Origin: Rhodospirillales bacterium
GTDB lineage: Bacteria > Pseudomonadota > Alphaproteobacteria > Reyranellales > Reyranellaceae
Length of the DNA stretch: 41,426 bases
Assembly: GCA_947466085.1 (NCBI GenBank)
Contig: CANIEC010000023.1
Location: 1-41,426, forward strand
Reading direction: 5' to 3'
The position numbers and the translations under genes were made by a program. A model generated the notes under the pieces. That model was not told the DNA's origin, ran no database searches, and saw only the letters and a list, made by a program, of their open reading frames with translations. Shown in pieces: positions 1-8,789 of the stretch (position 1 is its first letter; each line of letters begins with the position of its first letter).

Positions 1-258
1 GACGTAGCCGAAGCCCATCTCGCCGCTGTCGAGCCGCACCACGGCGCGCGTCACCGTCATTTCGCCGGCGCAGAAGGGGGCGCCGGTGCCCGAAATCCGG
101 CCCTGCACCATGACGAGCCCGATCTCGGGGCGGCGCAGGACGGTGTACGAGGGCAGCGCTCCGAGCCCCTGCCAGAGGGCCGTGAGCCGCGCGCCGGGCG
201 CCTTTGCGAGCACGGAAAGCCAGCGCTGGCGGCGCGTGATCGTTGGGTTGGAGGACAT
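1..258 (-). CDS. phnG: PhnG, C-P lyase system subunit (5' part only)
   Basis: The ATG at 258 opens a frame that runs 86 codons to the window edge without a stop, so the 3' part lies outside. The visible protein has a basic RRQRW segment near residue 9, GLVMVQGRISGTGAPF at about residues 47-62 and GEMTVTRAVVRL at about 65-76, which are hallmark PhnG stretches. PhnG is known to act with PhnH, PhnI and PhnL to couple a phosphonate to the ribose of ATP with loss of adenine, making ribose 1-phosphonate 5-triphosphate for the C-P lyase PhnJ. It is divergent from pstS, which fits shared control by phosphate starvation. No strong Shine-Dalgarno site is visible; a weak GAGAG lies about 10 nt upstream. 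The full length (usually about 150 residues) cannot be judged here. Confidence 0.88.
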   Translation of the reverse strand, partial: MSSNPTITRRQRWLSVLAKAPGARLTALWQGLGALPSYTVLRRPEIGLVMVQGRISGTGAPFCAGEMTVTRAVVRLDSGEMGFGYV

Positions 259-367
259 GCGGCGCTCTCGAAAGAGGCGCACCTTCGTGGGGCTGCGTTA
301 CCGTTCCGAGGGCATGGTGTTAAGTTCGTGTGACGGTCTCCGGGCGAGTGGCCCGACAGCCAACCCG

Positions 368-381
368 TTGATTTAAATCAA
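368..381. promoter_or_regulatory. Perfect FNR/FixK-type palindrome
   Basis: TTGATTTAAATCAA is a perfect 14-bp palindrome that matches the known FNR/FixK anaerobox TTGAT-N4-ATCAA at every fixed position. It lies in the divergent phnG-pstS control region, about 110 bp upstream of the phnG start and about 136 bp upstream of the pstS start. A role in oxygen-dependent control is inference from the match only. Confidence 0.55.
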
Positions 382-436
382 ATTTTGAGATGGGGCCGGC
401 AGTTATCCTGCGCCGCCGGCCGGCCCTGTAACCGGA

Positions 437-466
437 TTGTCATTTATTAGTCATATGAAGGATACG
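437..466 (+). promoter_or_regulatory. Pho box and likely -10 of the pstS promoter
   Basis: Two 7-bp direct repeats with a 4-bp spacer, TTGTCAT-TTAT-TAGTCAT (437-454), match the PhoB box consensus CTGTCAT-N4-CTGTCAY. A GATACG (461-466) follows at the distance usual for the -10 of PhoB-activated promoters, giving a leader of roughly 45 nt before the GTG of pstS. PhoB itself is encoded at the far end of this operon, so autoregulation is likely. Confidence 0.75.
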
Positions 467-516
467 TCGGGCCCCTAGATGACGGGCACTTCGATATTCA
501 ACGCAGGAGAATTCCC

Positions 517-1560
517 GTGAATTTGACCAAGATCGTCCTCGCGACAGCTTTCGCGCTTTCGCCCGCGGCTGCCTATGCCATCGACATCTCCGGTGCCGGC
601 GCCACCTTCCCCTACCCGATCTATGCCAAGTGGGCCGACACCTACAAGAAGGAGACCGGCAACGGTCTCAACTACCAGTCGATCGGCTCGGGCGGCGGCA
701 TCAAGCAGATCAAGGCCAAGACCGTGACCTTCGGCGCCACCGACGCGCCGCTCACGGGCAAGGATCTCGAAGAGTCGGGTCTCGTCCAGTTCCCAATGGT
801 GATGGGTTCCGTGACGCCGATCGTCAATCTCGAAGGCGTCAAGCCGGGCGAGCTGGTGCTCGACGGGCCGACGCTGGCAAACATCTACCTCGGCCAGATC
901 AAGAGCTGGGACGATGCGGCGATCGCCAAGCTCAATCCCAACGTCAAGCTGCCGAAGCAGGCTATCGTGCCGGTCCGTCGCTCGGACGGATCGGGCACGA
1001 CCTACAACTTCGCCTACTACCTGGCCGAGGTGAGCCCGGACTGGAAGACGAAGGTCGGCGTCAGCACGGCGCTGCAGTGGCCGGTTGGCATCGGCGCCAA
1101 GGGCAACGAAGGCGTGGCCGGCAACGTGGCGCAGACCAAGGGCTCGATCGGCTATGTCGAGTACGCCTACGCCAAAGAAAACAAGATGACCTTCACCAAG
1201 ATGATCAACAAGGCGGGCAAGGCGGTCGCTCCGGGCTCGGACACGGTGCAGGCCGCCGCGGCGAGCGCCGACTGGAACTCGGTGCCGGGCTTCGGCGTGA
1301 TTCTGGCCAACCAGCCCGGCGACAAGTCGTGGCCGATGGCGGCCGCGACCTGGATCCTGATGTACAAGAAGCCGGAGAAGATGGCGGAGTCGGCCGAGGC
1401 GCTGAAGTTCTTCGCCTGGGCCTACACCAAGGGCGACGCCATGGCGGACTCGCTCGACTACGTGCCGATGCCCCAGAACGTCGTCAACGACATCATGAAG
1501 ATGTGGGCGGCGGAAATCAAAGACGCCAGCGGCAAGCCGCTGTACTCGCCGACGAACTAG
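517..1560 (+). CDS. pstS: PstS, periplasmic phosphate-binding protein
   Basis: This is the 347-residue substrate-binding protein of the high-affinity phosphate ABC importer. A Sec signal peptide covers about residues 1-21 (hydrophobic core then AAAYA), and the mature protein starts near [13 protein letters not shown]. Phosphate-site motifs are present: GATFPYP (28-34), SIGSGGG (55-61) and RSDGSGTT (155-162). The GTG start at 517 is supported by GCAGGAGA 8-15 nt upstream and by the signal peptide; no ATG fits better. It is the first gene of pstSCAB-phoU-phoB, behind a Pho box. A strong hairpin directly after it probably gives it more transcript than the membrane genes, as expected for a binding protein needed in excess. 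Confidence 0.96.
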   Translation: MNLTKIVLATAFALSPAAAYAIDISGAGATFPYPIYAKWADTYKKETGNGLNYQSIGSGGGIKQIKAKTVTFGATDAPLTGKDLEESGLVQFPMVMGSVTPIVNLEGVKPGELVLDGPTLANIYLGQIKSWDDAAIAKLNPNVKLPKQAIVPVRRSDGSGTTYNFAYYLAEVSPDWKTKVGVSTALQWPVGIGAKGNEGVAGNVAQTKGSIGYVEYAYAKENKMTFTKMINKAGKAVAPGSDTVQAAAASADWNSVPGFGVILANQPGDKSWPMAAATWILMYKKPEKMAESAEALKFFAWAYTKGDAMADSLDYVPMPQNVVNDIMKMWAAEIKDASGKPLYSPTN

Positions 1561-1568
1561 ATGGTGAC

Positions 1569-1600
1569 GGGGCGGGTGGTGACACCCGCCCCTCTTTCTT
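1569..1600 (+). terminator. Hairpin attenuator between pstS and pstC
   Basis: A perfect 10-bp stem (GGGGCGGGTG / CACCCGCCCC) with a GTGA loop is followed by TCTTTCTT. It begins 8 bp after the pstS stop and ends 10 bp before the pstC start. The geometry is that of an intrinsic terminator. Because the downstream genes belong to the same pathway and have no other visible promoter, partial termination (attenuation) or 3'-end protection of pstS mRNA is the likeliest role. Confidence 0.75.
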
Positions 1601-1609
1601 GGGGGGCTC

Positions 1610-2626
1610 ATGGCTTCGGGGGAGCGCGACGTGAGTGAAGTTGCATTGAAGGGCGCAAGCGCGCCGGCGGCGGCATCCGCCTCGCGGGCGGCCGTGCTTC
1701 GACGCCTGAGATTGACGGACTCGATATTCCACGGACTGACGCGCGGCGCTTCGCTGGCGGTTCTCGCCCTGCTGAGCGGCGTCATCATCGCCCTCATCTA
1801 TGGCGCGGCTCCCGCGCTCGGCACGTTCGGCTTCGGCTTCCTGTTCGACGAATCCTGGAACCCGGTGACCGAGCGGTTCGGCGCCCTGGCGCCGATCTTC
1901 GGCACCCTGGTGACGTCCTTCATCGCGATGCTGATCGCGGTGCCGGTCGGCCTGATGGTCGCTTTCTTCCTCACCGAACTCTGCCCGATGATGCTGCGCC
2001 GTCCCATCGGCATCGCCATCGAGCTTCTGGCCGGTATCCCCAGCATCATCTACGGCATCTGGGGCCTGTTCGTCTTCGCGCCGTTCATGCAGCAATACGT
2101 CCAGCCTCTCTTCATCGATACGTTCGCCAATGTGCCCGTCCTGTCGACGCTGTTCGCGGGCCCGCCCTACGGCATCGGCATGTTCACCGCCGGCCTGATC
2201 CTCGCGATCATGGTGCTGCCCTTCGTCACCTCGATCTCGCGAGACGTATTCGACGCCGTGCCGCCGGTGCTCAAGGAGGCGGCCTACGGCGTCGGCTGCA
2301 CGACCTGGGAAGTGTTCCGCTACGTCGTCCTGCCGTTCACACGGGTCGGCGTCATCGGCGGCTTCATGCTGGGACTCGGCCGCGCGCTGGGCGAGACGAT
2401 GGCCGTCACCTTCGTGATCGGCAACGCCCATCACATCTCGGCCTCGCTGTTCGCGCCCGGCACGACAATCTCGGCCTCGATCGCCAACGAATTCACCGAA
2501 GCGGTGGGCGACCTCTACACATCGGCGCTGGTCGCGCTCGGCCTCATCCTCTTCTTCATCACCTTCTGTGTGTTGGCGATCGCGCGTTACATGCTGATGC
2601 GCCTGCAACAGCAGGGAGGAAAGTAA
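1610..2626 (+). CDS. pstC: PstC, phosphate ABC transporter permease
   Basis: This is an inner-membrane permease subunit of the phosphate importer, 338 residues. A polar N-terminal stretch of about 45 residues precedes the first membrane segment, followed by a MetI-like domain with about six segments. The EAA loop that contacts the ATPase is visible as [20 protein letters not shown] around residues 222-241, ahead of a [10 protein letters not shown] stretch typical of PstC. The ATG at 1610 has GGGGGG just upstream. A GTG at 1631 with GGGAGCG upstream is an equally plausible start and would remove seven residues. It pairs with PstA, whose gene begins 4 bp downstream. Confidence 0.93.
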   Translation: MASGERDVSEVALKGASAPAAASASRAAVLRRLRLTDSIFHGLTRGASLAVLALLSGVIIALIYGAAPALGTFGFGFLFDESWNPVTERFGALAPIFGTLVTSFIAMLIAVPVGLMVAFFLTELCPMMLRRPIGIAIELLAGIPSIIYGIWGLFVFAPFMQQYVQPLFIDTFANVPVLSTLFAGPPYGIGMFTAGLILAIMVLPFVTSISRDVFDAVPPVLKEAAYGVGCTTWEVFRYVVLPFTRVGVIGGFMLGLGRALGETMAVTFVIGNAHHISASLFAPGTTISASIANEFTEAVGDLYTSALVALGLILFFITFCVLAIARYMLMRLQQQGGK

Positions 2627-2630
2627 CATC

Positions 2631-3503
2631 ATGGCCATCACCGCCTCCAAGACGGCCGCCATGGACAGTCCGCTCTACGCGGGCCGCCGTCGCCGCAACG
2701 CCGTCGCCAAAGGCCTGGCTTTCGCCGCCACGATCTTCGGGCTGGGCTGGCTGGTCCTCATTCTCGGCGTGCTGCTCTATAAGGGTATCGGCGGCCTCTC
2801 TCTCTCGGTCTTTATGGAGAACACGCCGCCGCCGGGCGCAGCGGGCGGCCTGCTCAATGCGATCGTCGGCAGCCTGATCATGACGATCCTGGCGGTGCTG
2901 ATCGGCACGCCGATCGGCATCCTCGCCGGCACCTACCTCGCGGAGTACGGCCGTCACGACAAGCTCTCGAGCGTCGTGCGCTTCATCAACGACATCCTGC
3001 TCAGCGCGCCGTCGATCGTGATCGGCCTGTTCGTCTACGAGATCCTGGTGGCGCCGATGGGCCACTTCTCGGGATGGGCCGGCGCCGTCGCCCTGGCCGT
3101 CATCGTGATCCCCGTCGTCGTCCGCACGACCGAGGACATGCTGAGCCTGGTGCCTGACACGCTGCGCGAGGCCGCCGCCTCGATTGGCCTGCCGCGTGCC
3201 CACATGATCGTCCGCATCGCCTATCGCGCGGCGCAGGCGGGCATCGTCACCGGCATCCTGCTGGCCGTCGCCCGCATCAGCGGCGAGACCGCGCCGCTCC
3301 TGTTCACCGCCCTGAACAACCAGTTCTTCAGCCTGAACATGGGCGCGCCGATGCCCAGCCTGCCGGTGGTCATCTTCCAGTTCGCCCTGTCGCCCTACGC
3401 CGAATGGCAGAAGCTCGCCTGGACCGGCGCACTCCTGATCACCGTCACCGTGCTGGGTCTCAGCATCCTGGCCCGTTCGCTCACCTCCGCGAGGAAATCC
3501 TGA
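2631..3503 (+). CDS. pstA: PstA, phosphate ABC transporter permease
   Basis: This is the second permease subunit, 290 residues, with a MetI-type fold of about six membrane segments. The first segment lies around residues 30-48. The EAA loop [17 protein letters not shown] falls near residues 180-196, followed by the [12 protein letters not shown] motif common in PstA proteins. The start is well set by AGGAGG about 11 nt upstream. The gene is part of the contiguous pst operon and its stop overlaps the pstB start (TGATG). PstA and PstC together form the membrane channel. Confidence 0.95.
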   Translation: MAITASKTAAMDSPLYAGRRRRNAVAKGLAFAATIFGLGWLVLILGVLLYKGIGGLSLSVFMENTPPPGAAGGLLNAIVGSLIMTILAVLIGTPIGILAGTYLAEYGRHDKLSSVVRFINDILLSAPSIVIGLFVYEILVAPMGHFSGWAGAVALAVIVIPVVVRTTEDMLSLVPDTLREAAASIGLPRAHMIVRIAYRAAQAGIVTGILLAVARISGETAPLLFTALNNQFFSLNMGAPMPSLPVVIFQFALSPYAEWQKLAWTGALLITVTVLGLSILARSLTSARKS

Positions 3504-4333
3504 TGTCCATGCAATCCACGGATACGCCCAGCGTTGCCGTTCCTGTCGCGACGCACGCCAAGCTCGACGTCTCGAAGCTCACGCCCAAGATCTCGATCAA
3601 GAACCTCGAGTTCTTCTACGGCGACAGCCGGGCGCTCAAGGGCATCTCCCTGTCGCTCTATGCCAACAAGGCGACGGCGTTCATCGGACCCTCGGGCTGC
3701 GGCAAGTCGACCCTGCTGCGCATCCTGAACCGCATGTACGACCTCTATCCCGGCCAGCGCGCCACCGGCGACGTGATGTTCGACGGCGACAACCTTCTGC
3801 GCGAAGACCAGGACATCAATCTGCTGCGCGCGCGCATCGGCATGGTGTTCCAGAAGCCGACGCCGTTCCCGATGACGATCTACGAGAACATCGCCTTCGG
3901 CATCCGTCTCTACGAGAACCTGCCCAAGTCGGAACTCGACGGCCGGGTCGAGCAGGCGCTGCGCCGCGGCGCGCTGTGGGAAGAGGTCAAGGACAAGCTG
4001 AACGCCAGCGGCCTCAGCCTGTCGGGCGGCCAGCAGCAGCGCCTCTGCATCGCCCGCACCGTGGCGGTGAAGCCCGAGGTCATCCTGTTCGACGAGCCGT
4101 GCTCGGCGCTCGATCCGATCTCGACGGCCAAGATCGAGGAGCTGATCGACGAGCTGAAGCAGGACTACACGATCGTCATCGTCACCCACAACATGCAGCA
4201 GGCGGCCCGCGTCTCCGACTTCACCGCCTTCATGTACCTGGGCGAGCTGGTCGAGTTCGGCGCGACTGCGACGGTGTTCACCACCCCGACCGACAAGCGC
4301 ACCCAGGCCTACATCACCGGCCGGTTCGGCTGA
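3503..4333 (+). CDS. pstB: PstB, phosphate ABC transporter ATPase
   Basis: This 276-residue ATP-binding subunit energises phosphate import. It has Walker [10 protein letters not shown] (62-70), the PstB-typical LSGGQQQR signature (173-180), Walker B VILFDEP (193-199) and an H-loop histidine in VTHN. Its length is typical apart from a 25-residue polar N-terminal extension. The ATG at 3503 overlaps the pstA stop by one base (TGATG) with GAGGAAA upstream, so translation is probably coupled. An in-frame ATG two codons later is possible. An upstream extension of the frame overlaps pstA and lacks family similarity. Confidence 0.96.
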   Translation: MSMQSTDTPSVAVPVATHAKLDVSKLTPKISIKNLEFFYGDSRALKGISLSLYANKATAFIGPSGCGKSTLLRILNRMYDLYPGQRATGDVMFDGDNLLREDQDINLLRARIGMVFQKPTPFPMTIYENIAFGIRLYENLPKSELDGRVEQALRRGALWEEVKDKLNASGLSLSGGQQQRLCIARTVAVKPEVILFDEPCSALDPISTAKIEELIDELKQDYTIVIVTHNMQQAARVSDFTAFMYLGELVEFGATATVFTTPTDKRTQAYITGRFG

Positions 4334-4365
4334 GCCGGCACGAAAACGAGAAGAAGGGACAGACC

Positions 4366-5091
4366 ATGCCCGAACATACCCTGAAGCGCTTCGACGAAGA
4401 GCTGGAGCGGCTGAGTGCCACGATCAGCGAAATGGGCGGCCTGACCGAAAGCCAGCTCGCCCAGGCGCTGCGATCCCTGCGCGACCGCGACACGGAGATC
4501 GCCGAGAAGGTGATCGTCGACGATCCCCGCGTCGACGCGCTCGACGAGGCGGTGCAGGAGCAGACCGTGCGGCTGCTGGCCCTGCGCCAGCCGATGGCGG
4601 TCGACCTGCGCGTCATCCTGTCGTCGATCAAGATCGCCGCGGCGCTCGAGCGCATCGCCGACTATGCCAAGAACACCGCCAAGCGCAGCATCGTGCTGAG
4701 CCAGACCGCGGCGCCTACTTCGGCAATCGCCGGGATCGACCGGTTGGGCCGGCTGGTGCGCACGGCGCTCAAGGACGTGCTCGACGCATTCGCCCAGGGC
4801 GACGTCGCCAAGGCCCGCGACGTGTGGGAACGCGACGAGGAGATCGACCAGGTCTACACCGGGCTGTTCCGCGAGCTGCTCACCTACATGATGGAGGATC
4901 CGCGCACGATCACCGGGTGCACGCATCTCATGTTCATGGCCAAGAACATCGAGCGCGCCGGCGACCATGTCACCAACATCGCCGAGCTGGTGAGTTTCCG
5001 CGCCACCGGCCATGGGTTCGAGGAGGACCGGCCGAAGGGCAGTGCGTCGATGTACGCAACGTCCGGCAATGTGGCGGGTCCGACGCCGTGA
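4366..5091 (+). CDS. phoU: PhoU, phosphate signalling regulator
   Basis: The protein has 241 residues in two tandem three-helix PhoU repeats, typical of the family. Each repeat carries the E/D-rich metal-site helix: KIAAALERIADYAKNTAK near residues 88-105 and MAKNIERAGDHVTNIAE near 190-206. PhoU is known to couple the Pst transporter to the PhoR-PhoB two-component system and to repress it when phosphate is plentiful. Its start is set by GAAGAAGGGA about 7 nt upstream of ATG 4366, with 32 bp between pstB and phoU. The position between pstB and phoB is standard for alphaproteobacteria. Confidence 0.95.
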   Translation: MPEHTLKRFDEELERLSATISEMGGLTESQLAQALRSLRDRDTEIAEKVIVDDPRVDALDEAVQEQTVRLLALRQPMAVDLRVILSSIKIAAALERIADYAKNTAKRSIVLSQTAAPTSAIAGIDRLGRLVRTALKDVLDAFAQGDVAKARDVWERDEEIDQVYTGLFRELLTYMMEDPRTITGCTHLMFMAKNIERAGDHVTNIAELVSFRATGHGFEEDRPKGSASMYATSGNVAGPTP

Positions 5092-5138
5092 CGATGGTCG
5101 CCACCAGCCCTGCGCGGCGTGACGCGCACACCTCCTCG

Positions 5139-5831
5139 ATGAAGCCTCATGTGCTGGTCGTCGAGGACGAGACGGCGCTGGTCGAGTTGCTGCGCTACAA
5201 TCTCGAGCAGTCGGGCTTCCGGGTCGCCGTCGCCTATGACGGCGAGGAGGCTCTGCGCGCCGTGCAGGAGGACGTGCCCGACCTCATCCTGCTCGACTGG
5301 ATGCTGCCCCTGATGTCCGGCATCGAGGTCTGCCGCCAGCTTCGCCGCCAGACCTCGACCGCCAACGTGCCGATCATCATGCTGACGGCGCGCGGGGAGG
5401 AGGGCGACCGCGTGCGTGGCCTCGACGCCGGCGCCGACGATTATGTGCCGAAGCCGTTCTCGCCCACCGAGCTGGTGGCGCGCATCCGGGCCGTGCTGCG
5501 GCGCATCCGCCCGGCGCTCGCCGACGAGGCGCTGTCCTATGCCGACATCGTCATGGACCTGGTGGCGCATCGCGTGACGCGCGGTGGCAAGCCGCTCCAT
5601 CTCGGGCCGACCGAGTTCCGCCTGCTGCGGCATTTCATGGAACATCCCGGCCGCGTCTTCTCGCGCGAGCAGCTGCTCGACTCCGTGTGGGGCAAGGACG
5701 TCTATGTCGAGGCCCGCACCGTCGACGTCCATATTCGTCGCCTGCGCATCGCGCTCAACGGCGACAGCCATGCCGACGTGATCCGCACGGTCCGCGCCGC
5801 CGGCTACGCCCTCGATTCGACGCCGGGCTGA
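5139..5831 (+). CDS. phoB: PhoB, phosphate-regulon response regulator
   Basis: An OmpR-type regulator of 230 residues from this start. The receiver domain begins at once (KPHVLVVEDE); the phospho-acceptor is Asp53 in LLDWMLP, with Thr83 and Lys105 completing the site. A winged-helix DNA-binding domain follows from about residue 130, with the TVDVHIRRLR recognition region and GAGY-like RAAGYAL end. It binds Pho boxes such as the one before pstS. The start at 5139 aligns with the usual family N-terminus. An in-frame ATG at 5094 or GTG at 5088, the latter overlapping the phoU stop, would add about 15-17 residues and may be the true coupled start. No phoR sensor kinase lies beside it. Confidence 0.93.
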   Translation: MKPHVLVVEDETALVELLRYNLEQSGFRVAVAYDGEEALRAVQEDVPDLILLDWMLPLMSGIEVCRQLRRQTSTANVPIIMLTARGEEGDRVRGLDAGADDYVPKPFSPTELVARIRAVLRRIRPALADEALSYADIVMDLVAHRVTRGGKPLHLGPTEFRLLRHFMEHPGRVFSREQLLDSVWGKDVYVEARTVDVHIRRLRIALNGDSHADVIRTVRAAGYALDSTPG

Positions 5832-6005
5832 TCCGTCAGGTCGTCGGAGGCAGTTGTACCGCCGGGTTTTCCACACACCCGGTAACGGCTTTGTAGCGTG
5901 CGGCGCCTAGAGAGAGCTTGCCCGTTCCTAGCAGGCCCCCACGCCCCGCTCCCCGGAACGGGCCGGTTCCCCGGCTCGGGACGAATACCGCAGCCGACCC
6001 ACTGA

Positions 6006-6040
6006 CCCCTCCTTCCCTCAGGAAGGAGGGGTTTCTTTTT
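6006..6040 (+). terminator. Intrinsic terminator after phoB
   Basis: A perfect 11-bp stem (CCCCTCCTTCC / GGAAGGAGGGG, loop CTCA, 6006-6031) is followed by TTTCTTTTT. It is strong in the plus direction only; on the minus side the hairpin is not followed by a T tract. The stop codon of the convergent AmpG-like gene (6018-6020) lies in its loop. The 174 bp between phoB and this hairpin show no gene. Confidence 0.9.
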
Positions 6041-7409
6041 CGAAGTGCCGGCGCACGATGGCCGCCAGCACGAGCGCCGGCAGGCCGAGCAGCGCGGTGT
6101 AGACGAAGAAGATCGCGTAGCCGCCGAACTTGTGAGTGGTGGTGAATTCTTCCTGCAGCCTGTCCACGACCCATCCGGAGGATCCGCCGAGCAGCTTGCC
6201 GGGCAGGGTCATGATCGAGGTGAAGAGCGCGTACTGCGTCGCCGTGTAGGCCGTATTGGTCAGTCCCGACAGGAAGGCGATGAAGATCGAACCGGACATG
6301 CCGCCCACCAGATTGTCGATGCTGATGGCGACCGTGAGGATCCGAAGGTCGGGCACGCCTACCCAGGCCAGCCACGAGAAGGTGAGATTGCTCGCCGCGA
6401 TCAGGAACACCGCCGGCATCAGCAGTCTCGCCGCGCCGACGCGGAACACCAGCGCCCCGCCCAGCAGCGCGCCCAGGATCGTCATGACGAAGCCGTAGAT
6501 CTTGGAGACGTCGGCGATCTGGTCCTTGCTGAACCCCATGTCGATGTAGAACGGGTTGGCCATTACGCCCATGGCGATGTCCGACAGCCTGAACAGGCCG
6601 ATGAACAGCAGCAGCAGGACGGCCATCCAGCGGAAGCGCGCGAAGAAATCGACGAACGGGCAGACGATGGCGCCATAGACGAAGATCAGCGCCTTGCGGA
6701 CCCAATCGGGCATGGCCCCGAGACCCGCGGCGAAGGCGGCGACCTTGCCTTCGAGCTCGGTCGTCCCGGCGTTGGCCCGCCGCTCCGGCTCCGAGATCAG
6801 CAGCGTCGTCAGGATGCCGACGAGGCCGAGCGCCGCCATGGTCTGGTAGGCCGCCGTCCAGGACACGAACTGGGCCACGTAGAGCGCGCCCGCGCTGGCG
6901 ACGAGGACGGCGATGCGGTAGCCGAGCTGGTAGGTCGCCGCCGTCGCGCCCTGCAGGCTGGCATCCGTGGCCTCGATGCGGCAGGCATCGAGGGCGATGT
7001 CCTGCGTCGCCGACGAGAACGCGACGACCAGCGCGAACACGACCATCCACCACAGGTCGGTGCGCGGGTCGCAGAACGCCATGGCGAGCAGGCCGCCCGC
7101 GATGCCGCTCTGCGCCAGCAGCATCCAGGAGCGGCGGCGGCCCAGCCAGCGGGTCAGCAGCGGCAGGGGGACGCGATCGACGACCGGCGACCAGACGAAC
7201 TTGAACGAGTAGGTGATGCCGATCCAGCTGATGAAGCCGATGGCGGTGCGGCTGATGCCGTATTCGCGCAGCCATACCGTCAGGGTCGAGAAGACCAGCA
7301 GGAAGGGCAGCCCGGCCGAGAAGCCGAGAAACAGGAACTGGACGACGCGCGGATGGCGGTAGGTCGCGAGCGACTCCCGCCATCCTCTCGCCGGAGCGTC
7401 AGCGCTCAA
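6018..7409 (-). CDS. AmpG-like MFS transporter
   Basis: A 463-residue polytopic protein with about 12-14 membrane segments. The N-terminal stretch LREYGISRTAIGFISWIGI followed by FKFVWSPVVDR and LGRRRSW matches AmpG-type permeases, which import muropeptides (GlcNAc-anhydroMurNAc peptides) for cell-wall recycling. A second conserved region GFSKDQIADVSKIYG is also typical. The likely start is TTG 7409, which overlaps the TGA of the upstream kinase (TTGA), giving coupled translation; the frame stays open further upstream but there it only shadows the kinase gene. It is the last gene of the minus-strand operon. Substrate is inferred from the family only; no amidase or NagZ gene is nearby. Confidence 0.82.
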   Translation of the reverse strand: MSADAPARGWRESLATYRHPRVVQFLFLGFSAGLPFLLVFSTLTVWLREYGISRTAIGFISWIGITYSFKFVWSPVVDRVPLPLLTRWLGRRRSWMLLAQSGIAGGLLAMAFCDPRTDLWWMVVFALVVAFSSATQDIALDACRIEATDASLQGATAATYQLGYRIAVLVASAGALYVAQFVSWTAAYQTMAALGLVGILTTLLISEPERRANAGTTELEGKVAAFAAGLGAMPDWVRKALIFVYGAIVCPFVDFFARFRWMAVLLLLFIGLFRLSDIAMGVMANPFYIDMGFSKDQIADVSKIYGFVMTILGALLGGALVFRVGAARLLMPAVFLIAASNLTFSWLAWVGVPDLRILTVAISIDNLVGGMSGSIFIAFLSGLTNTAYTATQYALFTSIMTLPGKLLGGSSGWVVDRLQEEFTTTHKFGGYAIFFVYTALLGLPALVLAAIVRRHFEKETPPS

Positions 7410-8383
7410 ACCAGGCCCTTCAGCGCCTGCTCCGGCCGCGCGCCGACATGGGAGATCACCTCGGCGGCGGCGATGCCGCCCAGCCGCGCGCATTCGGCGA
7501 GCGGCTTGCCGTGGGTGAAGCCGAACAGGAAACCCGCGGCATAGAGATCGCCGGCGCCGGTCGTGTCCACGACCTTGGAAACGGGGGCCGCCGGGACCTC
7601 GTAGGTCTCGTCGCCCTTGATCACGACCGAGCCCTTCTCGCTGCGGGTGAGGGCGGCGATCTTGGCTTCCTTGCGTGCTTCGGCGAGCGCCTGTTCGAAG
7701 GTCTCGACCTCGTAGAGCGCTTTGATCTCGGCCTCGTTGCCGAACAGGATGTCGACCTTGTTGCGGATCAGGTCGCGGAACTCGTCGCGATAGCGATGGA
7801 CGCAGAAGGAATCCGACAGCGTGATCGAGACCTTGCGGCCCGCGGCGCGGGCGGCGTCGAAGGCCTTGAGCACCGCCTGCTTGGCGGCCGGCGCGTCCCA
7901 CAGGTAGCCCTCGACATAGGTGACCTGGGCCGAGGCGACGAGTTTGGCATCGATATCTGCCGGGCCGAGGCCTGTGCAGGCACCCAGGTAGGTGTTCATG
8001 GTTCGCTGCGCGTCGGGCGTCACCAGGATCAGGCAGCGCGCCGTCGCCGGTCCGTCGGTCGCGGGCGGAGTCTCGAACGACACACCCGTCGCCTTGAGAT
8101 CGTGGCCGAACACCTTGCCGAGCTGGTCGTCGCGCACCTTGCCGATATAGGCACCCTTGCCGCCGAACGAGGCGATGCCGGCCATCGTGTTGCCGCAGGA
8201 GCCGCCGGACACTTCGATGCCCGGGCCCATGCCCGCATAGAGCTGCTCGGCCCGCGCCTCGTCGATCAGCATCATGCTGCCCTTCACCAGGCCGTGCTTG
8301 CCGAGGAAGGCTTCGTCGGAGCGCGAGATGACGTCGACGATGGCGTTGCCGATTCCCAGCACGTCGAAGGGGGCGGATGTCAT
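7406..8383 (-). CDS. PfkB-family sugar kinase, adenosine-kinase type
   Basis: A 325-residue ribokinase-fold (PfkB) carbohydrate kinase. The N-terminus DVLGIGNAIVDV, the glycine motif GGSCGNTMAGIASFGGKGAYIGKV (split over residues 60-83), the NEAEI element (216-220) and the anion-hole/catalytic motif DTTGAGD (273-279, base Asp279) are intact. Family members of this subtype are annotated as adenosine kinases that phosphorylate nucleosides; the exact substrate cannot be read from sequence. ATG 8383 is chosen because GGGAGA lies 5-10 nt upstream; a GTG four codons earlier is less likely. It follows the DsrE-like gene by 16 bp and overlaps the AmpG-like gene. Confidence 0.9.
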   Translation of the reverse strand: MTSAPFDVLGIGNAIVDVISRSDEAFLGKHGLVKGSMMLIDEARAEQLYAGMGPGIEVSGGSCGNTMAGIASFGGKGAYIGKVRDDQLGKVFGHDLKATGVSFETPPATDGPATARCLILVTPDAQRTMNTYLGACTGLGPADIDAKLVASAQVTYVEGYLWDAPAAKQAVLKAFDAARAAGRKVSITLSDSFCVHRYRDEFRDLIRNKVDILFGNEAEIKALYEVETFEQALAEARKEAKIAALTRSEKGSVVIKGDETYEVPAAPVSKVVDTTGAGDLYAAGFLFGFTHGKPLAECARLGGIAAAEVISHVGARPEQALKGLV

Positions 8384-8399
8384 GAAGTCTCCCACAAGG

Positions 8400-8789
8400 T
8401 CACAGTGAAACCAGGTGCATGCCCGGCTTGGTCTCTTCCAGCAAGGTCACGATGCCGGCGACCGTGAACGGCACGTCGGCCCGCAGGCTCGCGCGATCGA
8501 TGTCGAGCGACCGCAGGCCCATTTCGCACACGATCAGGCGCGCGCCAAGCTCGACGCAGGCCTGCAGCAGCGTCTCGAAGTCGCCGACTCCGCGGGCGCG
8601 GTTGCCCGCGTCGCGTTCCCAGTCGCGCAGCGCCGGCGGAGAGCCCTGCAGGGCGCGGATGCCGCCCATGGTGAAGAACAGGACGGCCTGCTTGTTGACG
8701 GCCAGCGCGGCGGCCGCGAGGGCCAGCCCGTAGTGGACGCTCTCGTAGTCGTCGGAGCGCAGGATCACCGAGACGCCGCCTTCGCTCAC
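8400..8789 (-). CDS. DsrE-like small protein
   Basis: A 129-residue protein. Near residues 8-50 it has the DsrE/DsrF-like pattern of a beta strand, an AAALAVNKQAVLFFTMGGI segment and a central insert. A conserved cysteine region ELGARLIVCEMGLRSLDI follows around residues 87-105. DsrE-fold proteins handle sulfur transfer or persulfides, but many have no known role. The GTG start at 8789 overlaps the stop of the MoeB/ThiF-like gene (GTGA), so the two are probably translated together. Pairing with an E1-type sulfur-carrier activating enzyme makes a sulfur-trafficking role plausible; that is inference. Confidence in the gene is high, in the family moderate. Confidence 0.72.
   Translation of the reverse strand: MSEGGVSVILRSDDYESVHYGLALAAAALAVNKQAVLFFTMGGIRALQGSPPALRDWERDAGNRARGVGDFETLLQACVELGARLIVCEMGLRSLDIDRASLRADVPFTVAGIVTLLEETKPGMHLVSL

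Noticed and set aside
475..1797. A 440-codon open frame opposite pstS
   Set aside because: It mirrors pstS, is rich in Arg/His/Asp with no family motif, and owes its length to the high G+C bias of the opposite strand.
3404..3502. 33-residue extension of PstB
   Set aside because: It overlaps pstA in another frame and lacks similarity to PstB; the TGATG junction gives a natural start at 3503.
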